From: Chromera velia
Lineage: Eukaryota > Sar > Chromeraceae
Length of the DNA: 25,736 nucleotides
Assembly (NCBI GenBank): GCA_018398765.1
Contig: JAHBMJ010004143.1
Span: 10,149 to 35,884, forward strand
Direction of reading: 5' to 3'
The position numbers and the translations under genes are program-made. Below, piece after piece: positions 1 to 11,426 of the stretch (its first letter is position 1; the number at the start of each line of letters is the position of its first letter). The notes below the pieces were generated by a model. It was not told where the DNA came from. It saw only the letters and a program-made list of their open reading frames with translations, and made no database searches.

Positions 1-1015
1 CCCCCCCCCCCCGTCTAGTCGATTCCTTCCGCCTCTTTTCTCTCTTCCTTGATCGATTCAGTGCGTGCTTGCGTCCTTCCCTATTTGTTGAAAATGAGTA
101 AATGAATGATTTTCGAACGAAAGAACAAAAGAACAAGGAAGGACGGGAGGCAAGGAACGAAAAGTTGAATTCAATACCTAAGCGGAAGGAAGGAAGTTGA
201 ACAGGAAAGGGAAAGGGAGAAACAAGTAAGTGCCTTCCTTCTGACTTACTCGACTTTTGCCTCATCCATCTATTGTTCTGTCTCTTTTCTCTCTCTCTCT
301 CTCTTCTGCCCCGTCTCGCTGACCTGTATCTAAAACCAATGAATTTATTACCCAAAACAAAGTAAGTAAGCCTTCAGGTTTCAATATTGACAAACAAACG
401 ACGACCAGTGACTACCCTGCCTTGTCTTCTTGATCGAAGTAATGAATGACTCGGGTGGGAAAAAGGAAAGGGACTCAGGTTGGTCTGTTTGAGTTGCTGC
501 ATCGATCGAGGGATCCATCCCTAGAGTGGCTGAGAGATAAGCGAAAGACCAACAAAATGAAAACCAGTGTCACAAGGGAGACGGGAGGGTGAAAAAAGGT
601 CCAATATAAAGAAGCGACAAAGGAATGTATGTGTCATTCCTTCCGTGCTCTCTCTCTCTCTGTCTCTCTTGCTCACACTTCCTACGGACTACACAGAGAC
701 TGCCGGTCACTTACCAAGAGAGAAGGGTGTTCTTCCGAAAGCCGTGTGAACCTCTTCTTCGTTTCAAAGACGAATAGTCTTGGAGACCCGAGACGAATCG
801 AAATGACAAAAGAAAAAGGAAGGAAGGAAGAAAGAAAGAGAACGAGAAGGGGCATCATCAAAACGAAAGGAAGGTGGGGGGGATGAGGAAGAGAAAGGAA
901 GAAGAGAGGAAGCAAAGTTCTGTTCCTCTCTCTCTATCGCTTCTTTCTTTCACCACCTCCCTGCCATTCTGTTTCTCTTTCTCTTTCTCTGTGTTTCAGA
1001 ATGAATGTTTTGATG

Positions 1016-1054
<39 letters not shown>

Positions 1055-1853
1055 ACGCACACAAATTAACACAAAGAGAGAGGGAGAGAGTCAGTGCTTG
1101 ACTGAATGTGAATTTCATGCACGCACGTGTCTGTAAGGAGGTTGTGATGCACGGGGGGTGGCATATATGGGAGAGCAAACAGCGACTCCTCTTCCTCCCC
1201 CCCCTGCGTGTTTGCACGCATGCGTTCGTGCAAGTAGGTTGCTGCTCTCGAAAAAAAGGTGAGAGAGAGATAGAGAGCTTTGTCTGTCTGCATTGCGTCA
1301 GTCTCCTTGACCCGGAAGTTTCATGGCGGGTGGGTGGACAGGCAAACAGACGGATGTCCAGTACGACGCTCGTTTTGTATCATGCCGCCATGCGCGTGAC
1401 AGTACACACCCGCACAATGAGTGATGAGGTGAGGTGGCGTGAGAAGAGGGCGCGAAGGTTTTCAATACAAGAAGAAGTATCGGGAAGACTGGCAGGGGGG
1501 AGGCAGAGGGATCTGCCAGGGGAAATTCAGAGAGAGAGATTACGAGGGGGGCAAACAAACGAAGCAGACAAAACACAAGGACAGAAAGAAAGAAAGAAAA
1601 AGTCCGGCTGACTGTCCCCATCTCTCTCTCTTCTCCCCGGCCTCGGATTGTCTCTTCCCTTCCCTTCCCTTCTCGTTTTTGTTGTTTGCCGGCCTTTGTG
1701 TTTGTTGTTCGATCGCGGGGAATTGGGGGTGGCATATAGGTAGGTAGGCAAGCAAGCAGGCAGGGAGGCGCCCTTCCTTTCTTCCTTCCTTTACTCCTTC
1801 GGGCCTGATGCCGCGCGCACGCAGGCACGGAAGGAAGGAAGGAAAAGACAGGA

Positions 1854-1888
<35 letters not shown>

Positions 1889-2200
1889 GTGGATGGTTGG
1901 TTAGTCGGGACAAAGGGAGGGAGGGAGGGAGCAGGGACATCGTTTGGCCTCTTTTTGCGTCTCTGGCCTTCTGTCTGCCTGTCTGTCTGTTGTGGAAGCG
2001 AGGGTGCGTGCGTCGATCTGCCTTACCTTCACGGTTACCCTCGTTGCATGCCCTCATGCAACATCGTCTGTTGGTAGGAGAGTCAGTTGTGCATGGAGGG
2101 AAGGAGACGATTTAACGCAACAAGGAAGGATTTGAGGAGAGGAAACGCGAAGAATCCAGAAAGGGGAAGAGCCACGAGAGGAGGAGGAAGGCACCAGACC
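1..2200. other. Microsatellite-rich, no gene seen
   Basis: Alternating GGAA/AGGA purine blocks and CT/CTTC pyrimidine blocks. Notable repeats are (CA)n at 1017-1063 followed by GA repeats to 1092, and (GA)n at 1857-1885. Open frames here translate to Ser/Leu or Arg/Glu runs on opposite strands, which is a repeat artefact. A poly-C run opens the window. Confidence 0.8.
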
Positions 2201-5200
2201 TAACAGATAAATGGATAAATGGATGGATGGATGGATGGATGGAGGGATGAAAGTAAGCGGCAGACTCCTTTCCTTCCTTCCTGCCTGCCTGCCTGCCTCC
2301 GATGTTTTTTTGTTCTTATTCTTTGTCTCCCTTCTTCGTGTATGTGTGTATGTGTGTATGTGTGTTTGTTTGCGTCTTCTTCGTACCCCCACAGAAAGAA
2401 AAAAAGAGATAAAGAGAATTAAGTCTTCCTTGGTTGCCCCTCTTTTTCCTTCCGTCCGTCATTAGAAAGAAAAACTCGTCCGTCAGGCAATCCATCAATG
2501 TTTGATTTGTCTGTCAGTCAGTCTGTCTGTCTGTCTGTCTGCTCATTGCATGGAAGCTGTCAGTGGACACCCACCAAGCACACACACTCTCTCTCTCTCT
2601 CTCTTTCTCTCAGAGATTCAGAGAGCAAGAGAGAACGAAAGAAAGAAAAAAAGAAGAGAATGAGAGGACGCGGAACCACAATCAGTCAGTCAATAGAGAG
2701 AGACCACACGCAGCAGCAGCAGCAGCAGGAGCCAGTCCAGTCATTCGGCTCTTGCGCGTGTGCGTGCATGCGCCTTCTGTCCTCCCTTCCTTCCTTCCTC
2801 CCTCTCTTCCTTCAGGCTGTGCGGGTGGTTGGCTGGCTGGCCTCGTTTTTGAAGGTTCGTCTTTTAACAAATGAATGAATGAATGAATGAATGAGAAAAA
2901 GCAGTAAGCAGACTCAGATGGTGGGAGAAGAGAAAAGAGAGACAGAGAGAAAGAGAGAGAAATGGAGCCATCACTTTTTTTTCTTGCCTGCCCCCTTCTT
3001 TTTTCTTTTACTCTTCGGAGAAGCCGGTGGGTCCTTTTCTCGCTGTACAAAAGATGAGAGAGAAAGAGAGGAAGTCAACGGAAGAAAAGACTTTCTGGCA
3101 CTTTGCCTCTGTTGCTTCGAAGAAAGAAGACCTTTTTTGGTTGGAGAGCATTTTGAAACTCTCCAATAAAAGGGAAAGGCGGAAGGAAACGCAAGAAACA
3201 AAAGGGAGGATTCGGGTTGGATTTGCGTCAAGTGAGTAGGAGGGAGGGGTTAAAGCAGACTTCCACAGATGCTGAATGCTTCTTTGTTTGTCTCTCTGTT
3301 TTTCCTTTGTTTTCCTTTCGTCAGTCCTCCCTTCTCTCTCTCTCTCTGTAGGGTCTTTCTTGCCTCAGCCTCATTCCTAGCTCTTCTTGGCGGGCTGACT
3401 GACGTACTGACTTTTTGTCTGCATGGGCTTGGGGCGGCCTGGGTTGGAGCTGTTTATGTTCTGTCTCTCTGTCTTTTTTTTTTCTTCTTTTTCTTCAAGT
3501 GCTCTGGAAGGAAGGTTCAAGTCAACAGAAAATGGATGAACGAGAGAGAGAGAGAGATTCTGTTGCCTGGCCTGGCCTAGTTTCATGACGGCATTTTCCT
3601 TCCTCTTCGTTGCTGTTCCCTCTCCCTCCTCCCTCCCTTCGTCTCTTTGTTCTGGTCTGTCTGACGGATGTCTTGACTGCACCTGGGTGTTTGTTTGTTT
3701 GTTTGTTTGTTTGTGTGTTTCGATCACTCGATCGGTTTTCTTCCTGCCTTCCTCCGTGTCTGTCTGTTTGTCTGTTCATACATACGGAGGCGGAGGTAGG
3801 CAGGCTGAAAGGAAAAAGGTGACGTGGGGGTAAGTAGAGCGAGAGAGAGACACCCACTAGGCAGCTAAACAGCCAGCCAGCCAGCCATCCAGCACCCTTG
3901 AATGAAAAAAGAAGGAATGAATGAAGGAGCATGCATGCATGCAATAACTGAATGAATGAATAAATGAATGAATGTTCCGATTTTTCCTCACCCGCTGCGA
4001 TACTCTTTTCGAGGCATTAATCGTTTTTTCTTTCGACGCTTTTTCTCTCTCGTTCTTTCACTGATTGGTTTAAACGGAGATAGAACGGATAGATAAATAA
4101 GTGACCGAAGTAAGAAGGGAAGGAAGGAAGTAAGGAAAGAAGGCGGCTTAGAAAGACTGCCAGTCGGCATATCTCTTCCCTTCCCTTCCCTTCCGTCCCC
4201 TCCTTTTGCCCTGCTCTTCTCGCTTTAGATTCGTTTGTTTGTTTTGTTTGTCTGTTGTGTTTGTTTGTTTGACGGATAATCATTATTGGCAAGAAAATAA
4301 TTAATGCAGTTGGGGCGGGACGGAGGGAGGGGAGGAGGGTACGGAGGGGGTTCATGTGGAGTTTGGTCGTTTGCTGGTTCTGCATCTTGTCTGTGGTTTC
4401 GTCCTTCCCCTCCTTTCTTCCTTCCTTCCTTCTTGATTCTCCTTCCTCCTGTTCTCCCTTTTCTTTCTAATGTTTCTTCCTTCCTCGCGTTCTTTGCTCT
4501 TGCTTCCCTTCTCTCTTCGTCTCCCCTCCCCTCTCCTTTCTGTTAAGCCAAGAGTGTATGAGAAAAGTTGGCTCGCTGGCGCCAAAAGAAAGAGAGACGG
4601 CGTCAGGAATGAAAGGAAAAGGGTGAGAGAGACCCGCCGTGTGTAACAGGCAGAAGTTCTTCTTTGTTTGCCCCCCCTCCTCTTCCGTTTCCGTCTCCGT
4701 TTCTTGCCCGTCTTGTCGTGTCCTCCGTGTGCACATGAGTGAGTGAGTGAGTGAGTGACTGAACAAGTAAGTGTATGTGACTGCTCTTTGTGCTCTGCGT
4801 TCGTGTGTGGGGGGGGGAGAAAGAGGAAGGGAAAGATGATTCATGCATGAGTGAGCCAGGAGTGGCTGTCCCTGCTTTCCTTTTCTTCCGTTTCGTCTCC
4901 CCCTCTCGGTTGTTTCTTTCCTTCCGGTTGCAAAGGCCTCCCTTCCTTCCTTCCGGTTGGTTGGATGCTTGCATGCTCTGTTCTGCTCTTTCTAGCTTGT
5001 GTGAATGGAAGGAATGAGAAAGCTTTCTCGTCTCCTCCACCTCTTCTCCTTACTGTATGTCTTACGGTTCGAACGAATAGTTGTTTAGCTGATCGACCTG
5101 CTCTGCTGGCTGAACGTTTGACCAGACAAACGTTTGCTGACCGCTGACTGCTGAAGGAGAGCTGATGAAGGAGTCCGGCCTCTTCATTAAGGGGGGGGGG

Positions 5201-5263
5201 GNAAGGGGGCACCGATGAATTCAAGGGGGGGGGCGGCGGTGAGGGACTGTTTCGGACTAGTGG
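2201..5263. other. Microsatellite-rich, no gene seen
   Basis: Holds (ATGG)n 2210-2248, (GTCT)n 2512-2540, (CT)n 2587-2610, a six-unit AGC run near 2709-2728, (GAAT)n 2871-2893, (GTTT)n 3689-3714, (GAAT)n near 3948-3974 and (GAGT)n near 4737-4757. Bases 5050-5160 are less repetitive (TTCGAACGAATAG...), but no exon boundaries with matching phase were found. Confidence 0.78.
5202..5202. other. Single ambiguous base in a G homopolymer
   Basis: One N at the end of an 11-base G run, next to a second G-rich run (5225-5233). It is likely a homopolymer sequencing ambiguity. Confidence 0.95.
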
Positions 5264-5493
5264 ATGGATAGAAACGAATTGAAAGTTCTGTTAGATATTC
5301 GATTCATTCATTCCTCTTTTGATCATTTCTTCTTTCCTTCTTCCTGCATTCGCCTTTCTTCCTTCCCTCCCTCCTTCCTTCCTTTGTGTGAAAGAAGCAG
5401 CAAACAAGAGAGGGAGGGAGGGAGAGAATCGCCTCCTGTCACTTCAATTCAGTCAGGTCAAGTGGATGAGGTCGCTTGGCTTATGTCTCTGAA

Positions 5494-5535
<42 letters not shown>

Positions 5536-5704
5536 TGTGTCTGACCAAGAGTGGAGGGGGTTGGAGAAAGAACGCGTGCGCTTTACTTCCCTCGCTGCGC
5601 GCGCTTTCATTCGAATTGGCGGGCAGAAAGAAAGGAAGGAAGAAACAAACAAACAAACAAACGCCCCCCATCTATTGGCAGAAGAAGCACGGGAAGGATG
5701 GCAG

Positions 5705-5756
5705 ATCCCATGTTGCCGAAATTTGGGTGACAGTCGTGTGTGCGTACCGATTTGAG
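5705..5756 (+). CDS. Weak candidate exon (SHVAEIWVTVVCAYRFE)
   Basis: TTGGCAG-like ATGGCAG|ATCCCATG ... GATTTGAG|GTAAGGGC: 52 nt with near-consensus splice signals on the plus strand. One frame stays open: SHVAEIWVTVVCAYRFE, phase 1 in, phase 0 out. It is an island of non-repetitive sequence in the desert, but a lone exon cannot be confirmed. Confidence 0.25.
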
Positions 5757-6659
5757 GTAAGGGCCCATTGGCAGAAAAAGGATGCCCCGAACAGCAGAAA
5801 TTCGCTCAACAACTAATTGCATGCCTGCCTGCCGACCCAAGGGACCCCTTGGTGTAGTGGAGAGGAGAGGAGAGGAGAGGGGGGCAAACTCCCCAGTGGT
5901 TTTGTTAGGGGTGCATGAGTGAGGTTGTACTATGGACTTACGGTTGGAATGAAATTGAAATTAAGTAATGTGAATAAATGCACAAACAAACAAATGAGGC
6001 ACGCGGGATGTGTCTTCTTTTCCTTAAGTTCCTCCGCGTGTGTCCATCGGAGACGGAGATGCGGCATGCAGCTGGGAGGAGTAGGGAAGAGGGAAGGGCG
6101 AAAGGAAAAGAAGAGAAAAACAAAAGTTGGCTGCCTTGTGGGCTGCTCACACAAGGTCACCTAGGTTAGTGGAGTAGGCAGCTTGCTTCTTCCTTCTTTC
6201 CTTCCTTCGTGAGGTCGTTTCTTCGTGACCATGCACGGTCTTGAGAGGAATGCAAGGGAAAGGAGAGGAGAGGAGAGGAGGCCTTGCACTGTCGAACTGA
6301 AAGGTGCGGGTCTCCTCTTTCTTTCTTTCCTTTTTTCTTTCTCTCTCTCTTTGTCGGTTGGGGGCCAGACTGCACGTGCAGATCTTTTGGTCACAAGAAG
6401 AAAAATCGGACGGGTGGGGTGGAAGGGCGCCCGTCGGGAAAGAGAGAGAGAGAGAGAGAAGAAGAAGAAAAAGAAGAAGAGGGAAAGGACTGTCTCTCTC
6501 TCTGCCCCTGATGAAAAAGTCTCTGTGGTCGGTAGACCTATAAGCCAGCCCGCCAGCATGTAGACACACAGAGAAAGAGGAGGACAGATTTCAATCATCC
6601 AAAAGCGCTGTGTAGATGATAAGTCTCAATGAATGAATGAGTAGAATAAATGAATGGCA

Positions 6660-6703
<44 letters not shown>

Positions 6704-7157
6704 AGAGAGCCGCAGGGAAGGAGCCAAGGAGGGAGGGAGGGAGAGAGGAGATGATGCATGAAGACGAGCAGGAAGGACGACAACGGCCATTCAACGGCCG
6801 AGAATTCAAATTCGCCCACAAACACAGACACACACACAAACACATACACACACACAGACACACACACAGAGTTGATGACTCACTCGCTGTCCTGTACGGA
6901 CACGGATGCTGTGCCATTCGTCTGTCTGCCTTCATGTTGTGCATTTGCTTCCTTGGTGCAGACTTCTTTCTGCTCCCCTCCTCCATGAATTGAGAGGCGC
7001 TGCAACCGAAGGGAAGGGAAGGGAAGGGCTTGCAAGTGCGGCCCTGAAAGAGGGCTCTCTCTATCTATCTCTGTCCCCCGCCCCCCTTCCACATGCCGGC
7101 AGGCAGGCAGACGTATGCTTTGATACTTCCTCACTTGACATTCCTCCTTTCTTCCAG

Positions 7158-7198
7158 CCTGCTGCTGTCTGTTTGTATGTCAGCAGGTTCTTGTTCAG
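7158..7198 (+). CDS. Weak candidate exon (PAAVCLYVSRFLF)
   Basis: TTTCTTCCAG|CCTGCTG ... TTGTTCAG|GTAAAATAAAA: a good acceptor and donor around 41 nt on the plus strand. No partner exon with matching phase was identified. Confidence 0.15.
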
Positions 7199-7700
7199 GT
7201 AAAATAAAATAAGATAAGATGCACATGATTCTGTCAGTAGACCGAAGGGGGATCGATCGATCGATCGATCGAACTTCTTTCAACAGGAAGGGGATGAGAT
7301 GAAGGAGGAAAGCGCGTCTGATCTTCTTTTTATGCCCATGTCAGCGATGACTGCTGGTTAATTGGTTGATTGATTGATTTATGGAGGAAGGGAGGCCGAG
7401 GGTGACCGAGCTACTGGCGTGGTGGCGTACAGGGGAATGACAATTATACATTTTCCCCCCTCCTTTCCCCCCACACTTCATGCAGACAAAATTAGACTTG
7501 AAGCAAGAAAAGTGCATGGGAGGAAAAACAACCCCACACGTAATTGAAGGAAGGAAACATCCAGCGAACCCCCCACGCACACGTGGAAGGGGAAATGAAC
7601 GAACGAACGAACGAACGAACGAAGAGATGTGAGAGGAAGGGAGGGGAGTGCACGTACGGATCCAAGCTCTCCCTTCCGGAGGTGGAAGAAAGAAAATAGA

Positions 7701-8442
7701 AATAAATTAGGGCGATGATTTTTTTTCACTCAAGGTCGCTGCTGCCGCTGCTCATGCAGTTGGTTGGTTCTTTGATGCGTCTTGGCGGTCTGCATGCACC
7801 TGTCAGTACACACTGGCTGCATGGCGTGTGCTTATACATCCTTCCTTGTGCACGATTGGCAGCCTTCTTTTTCTTTTCGGGCGAGCTGTTCTTTTCTTAT
7901 GCCTTTTACTTTCTTCCTCTCTCCAGTCTGTCTGGCCATTTTTTTTCTTTCTCGCTGGGGGTCCTTCCTTTCGTCGAAGGGCTTCGTATGTAATGCTGCT
8001 GTCGGACGGGCATGGGGGGCAGATGAGGGAAGACAGGCAGGTGGGGGGGGGGATGGATTTCCTTCCCTTCCTCTTGCATGCAGTGTGTGCTTTTTTTGTT
8101 TGTTGTTTGTTTGCTTAAAGTTCTTTCTTGGTTATTTCTTGTCTTCGTTTTTTTTCGTCTCTCTTTTATGCTCCTCTCAAAGGGAGTAAACACTCGCTTG
8201 AACAATTGTTGCAAAAGCTGATAGACACACAGACAGACAGACAGATTGAATGACTGAAAGAAACTGAGGGACCGTCGCAAGAAAAGAAAAACCAAACTTG
8301 GAATTGAAGGTCGAAAAAATCGTTTCTTCCTTCCCTCTTTGCTGCGACAGTACTGCAGTGCATGGATGCATACACCTTCCCTCCCTCGGTCCCTCACGCA
8401 CTACAACGAAAGGGACGAAAACAAATTCAGTCTAATTGGCAT

Positions 8443-8477
<35 letters not shown>

Positions 8478-9560
8478 CCGTCTCACTCAGATTGTCCGCC
8501 CCCCCCGCGCGTCACTCGATGGATGCATGGATGGATGGGATGGATGCATGGATGAATTCAATCGAAGTGACACACCCCCCTTCCGTTGTGTCCTTCAACA
8601 GGTCCTTCGCTCCTTTCTTCCTTCCTTCCTTCCTGCAGCAGCAGGGTGTCCAACCCTTTTGTTCGTTCGTTCGTTCGTCCGTACATTGGTTCGTCATTTG
8701 TTCTTAGTTGATGAAACGAACGACACACGCTTTCGTCCTTCCTCCCTTCCTTTCTCTTCCAATCCGATGAAGGGAGGGGCGGGCGGGCTGTCCCTCACAT
8801 ACACCAACACACACGCAGACGCCAACACGCAGTGAGAGAGCCTGGGTAGGACCGAGACGAGACAGATCCATCCGTTCTCTCCGTCTCGTTAATTCCCTTC
8901 GATCGACCCTCGACGTCTCCTTCCTTTACGTGAATGGATGGAGGTGCGTCTGTTGGTTTTGCCTCCCTCCCTTCGTCTCGTCTCGTCTCGGCATTGAAGT
9001 TGCTGCAGGGTTTTCTTTCTTCTCTTCCTTTCATGCATTCATTTCATTCTTTCTTCCTTTCTGCCTTCCTGGCGGGTGGTTAGGTTGTTGTCTTCTTGTA
9101 GGCGCATGCATGGATGTTTTCTTTCTTTCTTTCTTTCTGTTTCGTCTAGCTCTCTGTCTGTTTGCTCTTCTCTTCTCTTCTGGATCGAGTATGGCCCTTC
9201 CTGTTCTTCTGATTGATCCGCCGACCGACCGACAGGTCGAAGCCGTGCACATGTCGGTGGATCGATTAACTGAACTGGCATGCATGCATGCGTGTATTCG
9301 GGCATCAATCTGCATTTAGTCACGGAACTTGCACGGTCTTGGTACGTGAGCGGTGCATTGAAGGAAAGCGGATCGATCGATCGACCGATTGGTGGTAGCT
9401 GCACGCATTACTTCTTGACTCATTCACTCATTCCTCCGATCGATCATTTGATCCTTCCTTCATTTGGTCGGTCGCGGTCGGTCGGTTGGTTGGTCTGTCG
9501 ATCTTCCTTCTCTGCTTCCCTAGTCTCTTTCTTCCTTCCTTCCTTTTCATTCTGTTAATT
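7701..9560. other. Microsatellite-rich, no gene seen
   Basis: Holds (GT)n at 8445-8476, ATGGATGC units near 8518-8554, (TTCG)n near 8660-8677, (TTTC)n near 9117-9137 and GATC/GACC palindromic repeats at 9370-9390 and 9223-9233. The pyrimidine-rich plus strand gives long Leu/Phe/Ser frames that are not genes. Confidence 0.78.
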
Positions 9561-9571
9561 CCCACTTGAAG

Positions 9572-9625
9572 ATGTCGATCGAGCATGTGGCGACGTTCGG
9601 CATCTTCCTTCTAGTCTCCCTCCAT
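9572..9625 (+). CDS. Weak candidate first exon (MSIEHVATFG...)
   Basis: ATG after CACTTGAAG, 18 codons MSIEHVATFGIFLLVSLH, then a donor-like CTCCAT|GTACGTACG. It stands out from the microsatellites around it and could encode a signal anchor. No downstream exon was found, and the mobile-element nest follows. Confidence 0.2.
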
Positions 9626-9818
9626 GTACGTACGCCGTTTACATGCAGATTTCACTCGATATTGAATGCGTGGATGCATGCTTTCACAGCGTGCATAAGT
9701 GAATTGATGTCTGGAACTGGGAATGCTGCCGAGCTTATAAGATTTTACTCAAAAATCCAGTCAAAAATCTGCTCTCATATTCTTGTGTATGTAAAAAAAC
9801 AAAATAAGAAAAAGACTA
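9626..9818. other. Left transition into the AT-rich nest
   Basis: Microsatellites stop within about 100 bases and A/T runs appear. An open frame crosses this point into the foldback relative, but it has no gene-like composition. Confidence 0.6.
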
Positions 9819-10036
9819 CCCTGCAAGAATCTAGGAATTTAAAGAGAAATTTAGGTAAAAATGTTAAGGAATTTAATAACAGGAATCTAGTAAATTTTGG
9901 AGGTCAACTTCTTATATATAAAGCACTCTAGGAAGCACTGCATGCATAATGATTGATCGAGCCTATTTTCCTATAAATTCCTTTCAACTCCGCCGTCCCC
10001 GGTAAACTTTTAGGAAAATTCTTATGTTCTTGCAAA
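9819..10036. mobile_element. Degenerate relative of the foldback element
   Basis: The left end CCCTGCAAGAATCTAGGAAT, GGAATTT/AATTTAGG units and AATTTTGGAGGTCAACTTCT follow the same order as the left arm of the element at 11838. The right part (AAATTCCTTT near 9976; TAGGAAAATTCTTATGTTCT then TGCAA near 10031) is a worn counterpart. The end is approximate. Confidence 0.6.
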
Positions 10037-10258
10037 ATATATACATACATGCAGCTAAAAGTTTTTTTTTAAGAAAAAATGTTTAGAAATCATAATAACA
10101 TAATTTGATGATTCCACCGTGATTTATCATGATTTATATATATTTATATCACAAACATATCATTACATTATAATTTATATTAGAATTATTTAAAAATTAG
10201 ATCGAGTGTCATTAATTATCGGTATAATGCGGTGCTATTACCATGTGATACCGTGTGA
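10037..10258. other. AT-rich spacer
   Basis: AT-rich, with CATAATAACATAATTTGATG and ATTTATATATATTTATATCA stretches and no open frame of note. It is probably part of the old mobile-element material. Confidence 0.55.
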
Positions 10259-10568
10259 TGTGTTCAAGGCTAGCAGCCTACGTATAGGGTCACATGATGA
10301 ATGGAGATGCATCGGCCGTATTAAGTCCAAGGACTGTCAGATGCTAGGTCAGATGGGGCTAGAAGAGAAAGGAAGTTTCAATTAGTGTGGATCGATCTGA
10401 GTGAAGAGCAAGCAGAAGCAATTATTCTGCTGTTCAAGGTTGATCCAGCCGTAGCCCCGGCGCCCGCACATGCATGGGCGAGGTGCCTGGCCAGGGCATG
10501 CCGGAACTACTGTGTGGGACGATGTAGGACGTACCATACGACATCACAGCGGTACACAACACGCATAC
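10259..10568 (+). repeat. Dispersed ~300-bp repeat, copy 1 (without the foldback insertion)
   Basis: Same two blocks as copy 2 but nearly contiguous, separated by CTAGGTCAGATGGG. Block B reads through in one frame as WIDLSEEQAEAIILLFKVDP followed by AVAPAPAHAWARC. Both copies being on the same strand with the same internal order shows a genuine dispersed repeat, not chance. Confidence 0.9.
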
Positions 10569-10680
10569 CTTTTCTTTCTTTTTCAAAGGGGAAATGCAAG
10601 GAGGATGAAGGAGTGAAATAAGTGAATGAAAGGATTGATTTGCTTGTGTTTCTGCTTTCTCCTATGCCTGTCCCCCTTGT

Positions 10681-10890
10681 TCTGCCCCAAACTGAGTTTC
10701 CAAGCTGGTACCTCCTTTATAAAGGATTTTCCGCCAAAACATGGGATCCGGCCTTCTGGATTCTGCCTTCTGGGGTCTGCCGTGGTCTGGCCCACACTGA
10801 GTCTCCAAGCTGGCACCTCCTTTGTGGAGGTTTTTTCTGCCAAAACATGGGACCTGCCCCACTGGATTCTGCCCTCTGGGGTCTGCCGTT
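10681..10890 (+). repeat. Two-unit tandem duplication, period ~105 bp
   Basis: Units start at 10681 and 10786. Shared landmarks are ACTGAG.CTCCAAGCTGG.ACCTCCTTT, GCCAAAACATGGGA.C and GGATTCTGCC.TCTGGGGTCT. Further partial echoes (CTCTGGGGTCCGCC) follow to about 10916. No clear coding role. Confidence 0.88.
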
Positions 10891-11264
10891 TATGGTCTAC
10901 ACTCTGGGGTCCGCCTTTGGAGCTTCTCCTTCGAATCTAGATAAAAAGGCAACAAACTTGGGAACAGTTGTATATAGGCAGAACAAAGAGAGAAGCAGCC
11001 AGTTATTTCATGCCGGAAGAGGAAAGTGGTCCTTCTGGTAGGGGACGTTCATCGTGTAGATATGGGTTGTCTTGTTCGGTCTGGTCTCGTCTGGTGCGGA
11101 ATCAGTCGATATGGTGAGCGGCCAAAAAGCATATCTGTGAGGATCTCATCGTTTTTCACAGGGCCTGGAAGCAAAGCGGAGGCTTTCACGTTCCCATGTT
11201 TGGTAAAGGTTTGACGTGTTTGCTCTTCCGCCTGCGGATTGCGAAGGAGACAACCTCCCTGAAC

Positions 11265-11426
11265 CTAAGAGCCACTTGAAAAAATATAATCAAGATGATC
11301 TCTATCTGTAGCATCGTTTTTCAAGAAATCGTCCATGCTTGCAGCATACACGGTTAAGACACCGTTCAGATATGCGGTTTTGGCTTTTAAGATACTGTAA
11401 GTGATCCGCGCCTGCGGTACGGACTT
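11265..11426 (-). pseudogene. Possible coding relic (KAKTAYLNG peptide)
   Basis: A minus-strand frame, open for 53 codons to a TAG, reads SILKAKTAYLNGVLTVYA, then ASMDDFLKNDATDRDHLDYI. The TAYLNG stretch resembles the T-A-[YF]-L-N-G signature of copia-type reverse transcriptases, and the setting is a mobile-element nest. The flanks do not continue the match, so this may be coincidence. Confidence 0.2.

Larger units (their letters stand above)
5264..7700. other. Microsatellite-rich, only weak exon candidates
   Basis: Holds (CT)n-(GT)n at 5494-5540, (GA)n at 6670-6701, a CACA/CAGACA cluster at 6818-6869, (GATC)n at 7251-7272 and (GAAC)n at 7597-7623. The two candidate exons at 5705 and 7158 are listed separately; nothing else is supportable. 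Confidence 0.75.

Noticed and set aside
1298..1828. 176-codon minus-strand frame (and similar frames in 1-9,500)
   Set aside because: Composition follows the local simple repeats, with equal-length overlapping frames on both strands. No motifs.
5053..5075. GGTTCGAA word as a tRNA T-loop
   Set aside because: The flanking bases do not pair into a stem and no other tRNA arm is present.
5838..5880. tRNA-like GGGACCCCTTGGTGTAGTGG
   Set aside because: It resembles a D-arm region, but no anticodon or T arm follows; a GGAGA repeat comes next.
9566..9931. 121-codon plus-strand frame entering the AT-rich nest
   Set aside because: Its second half is translated foldback-element sequence; only the first 18 codons are kept as a weak exon candidate.
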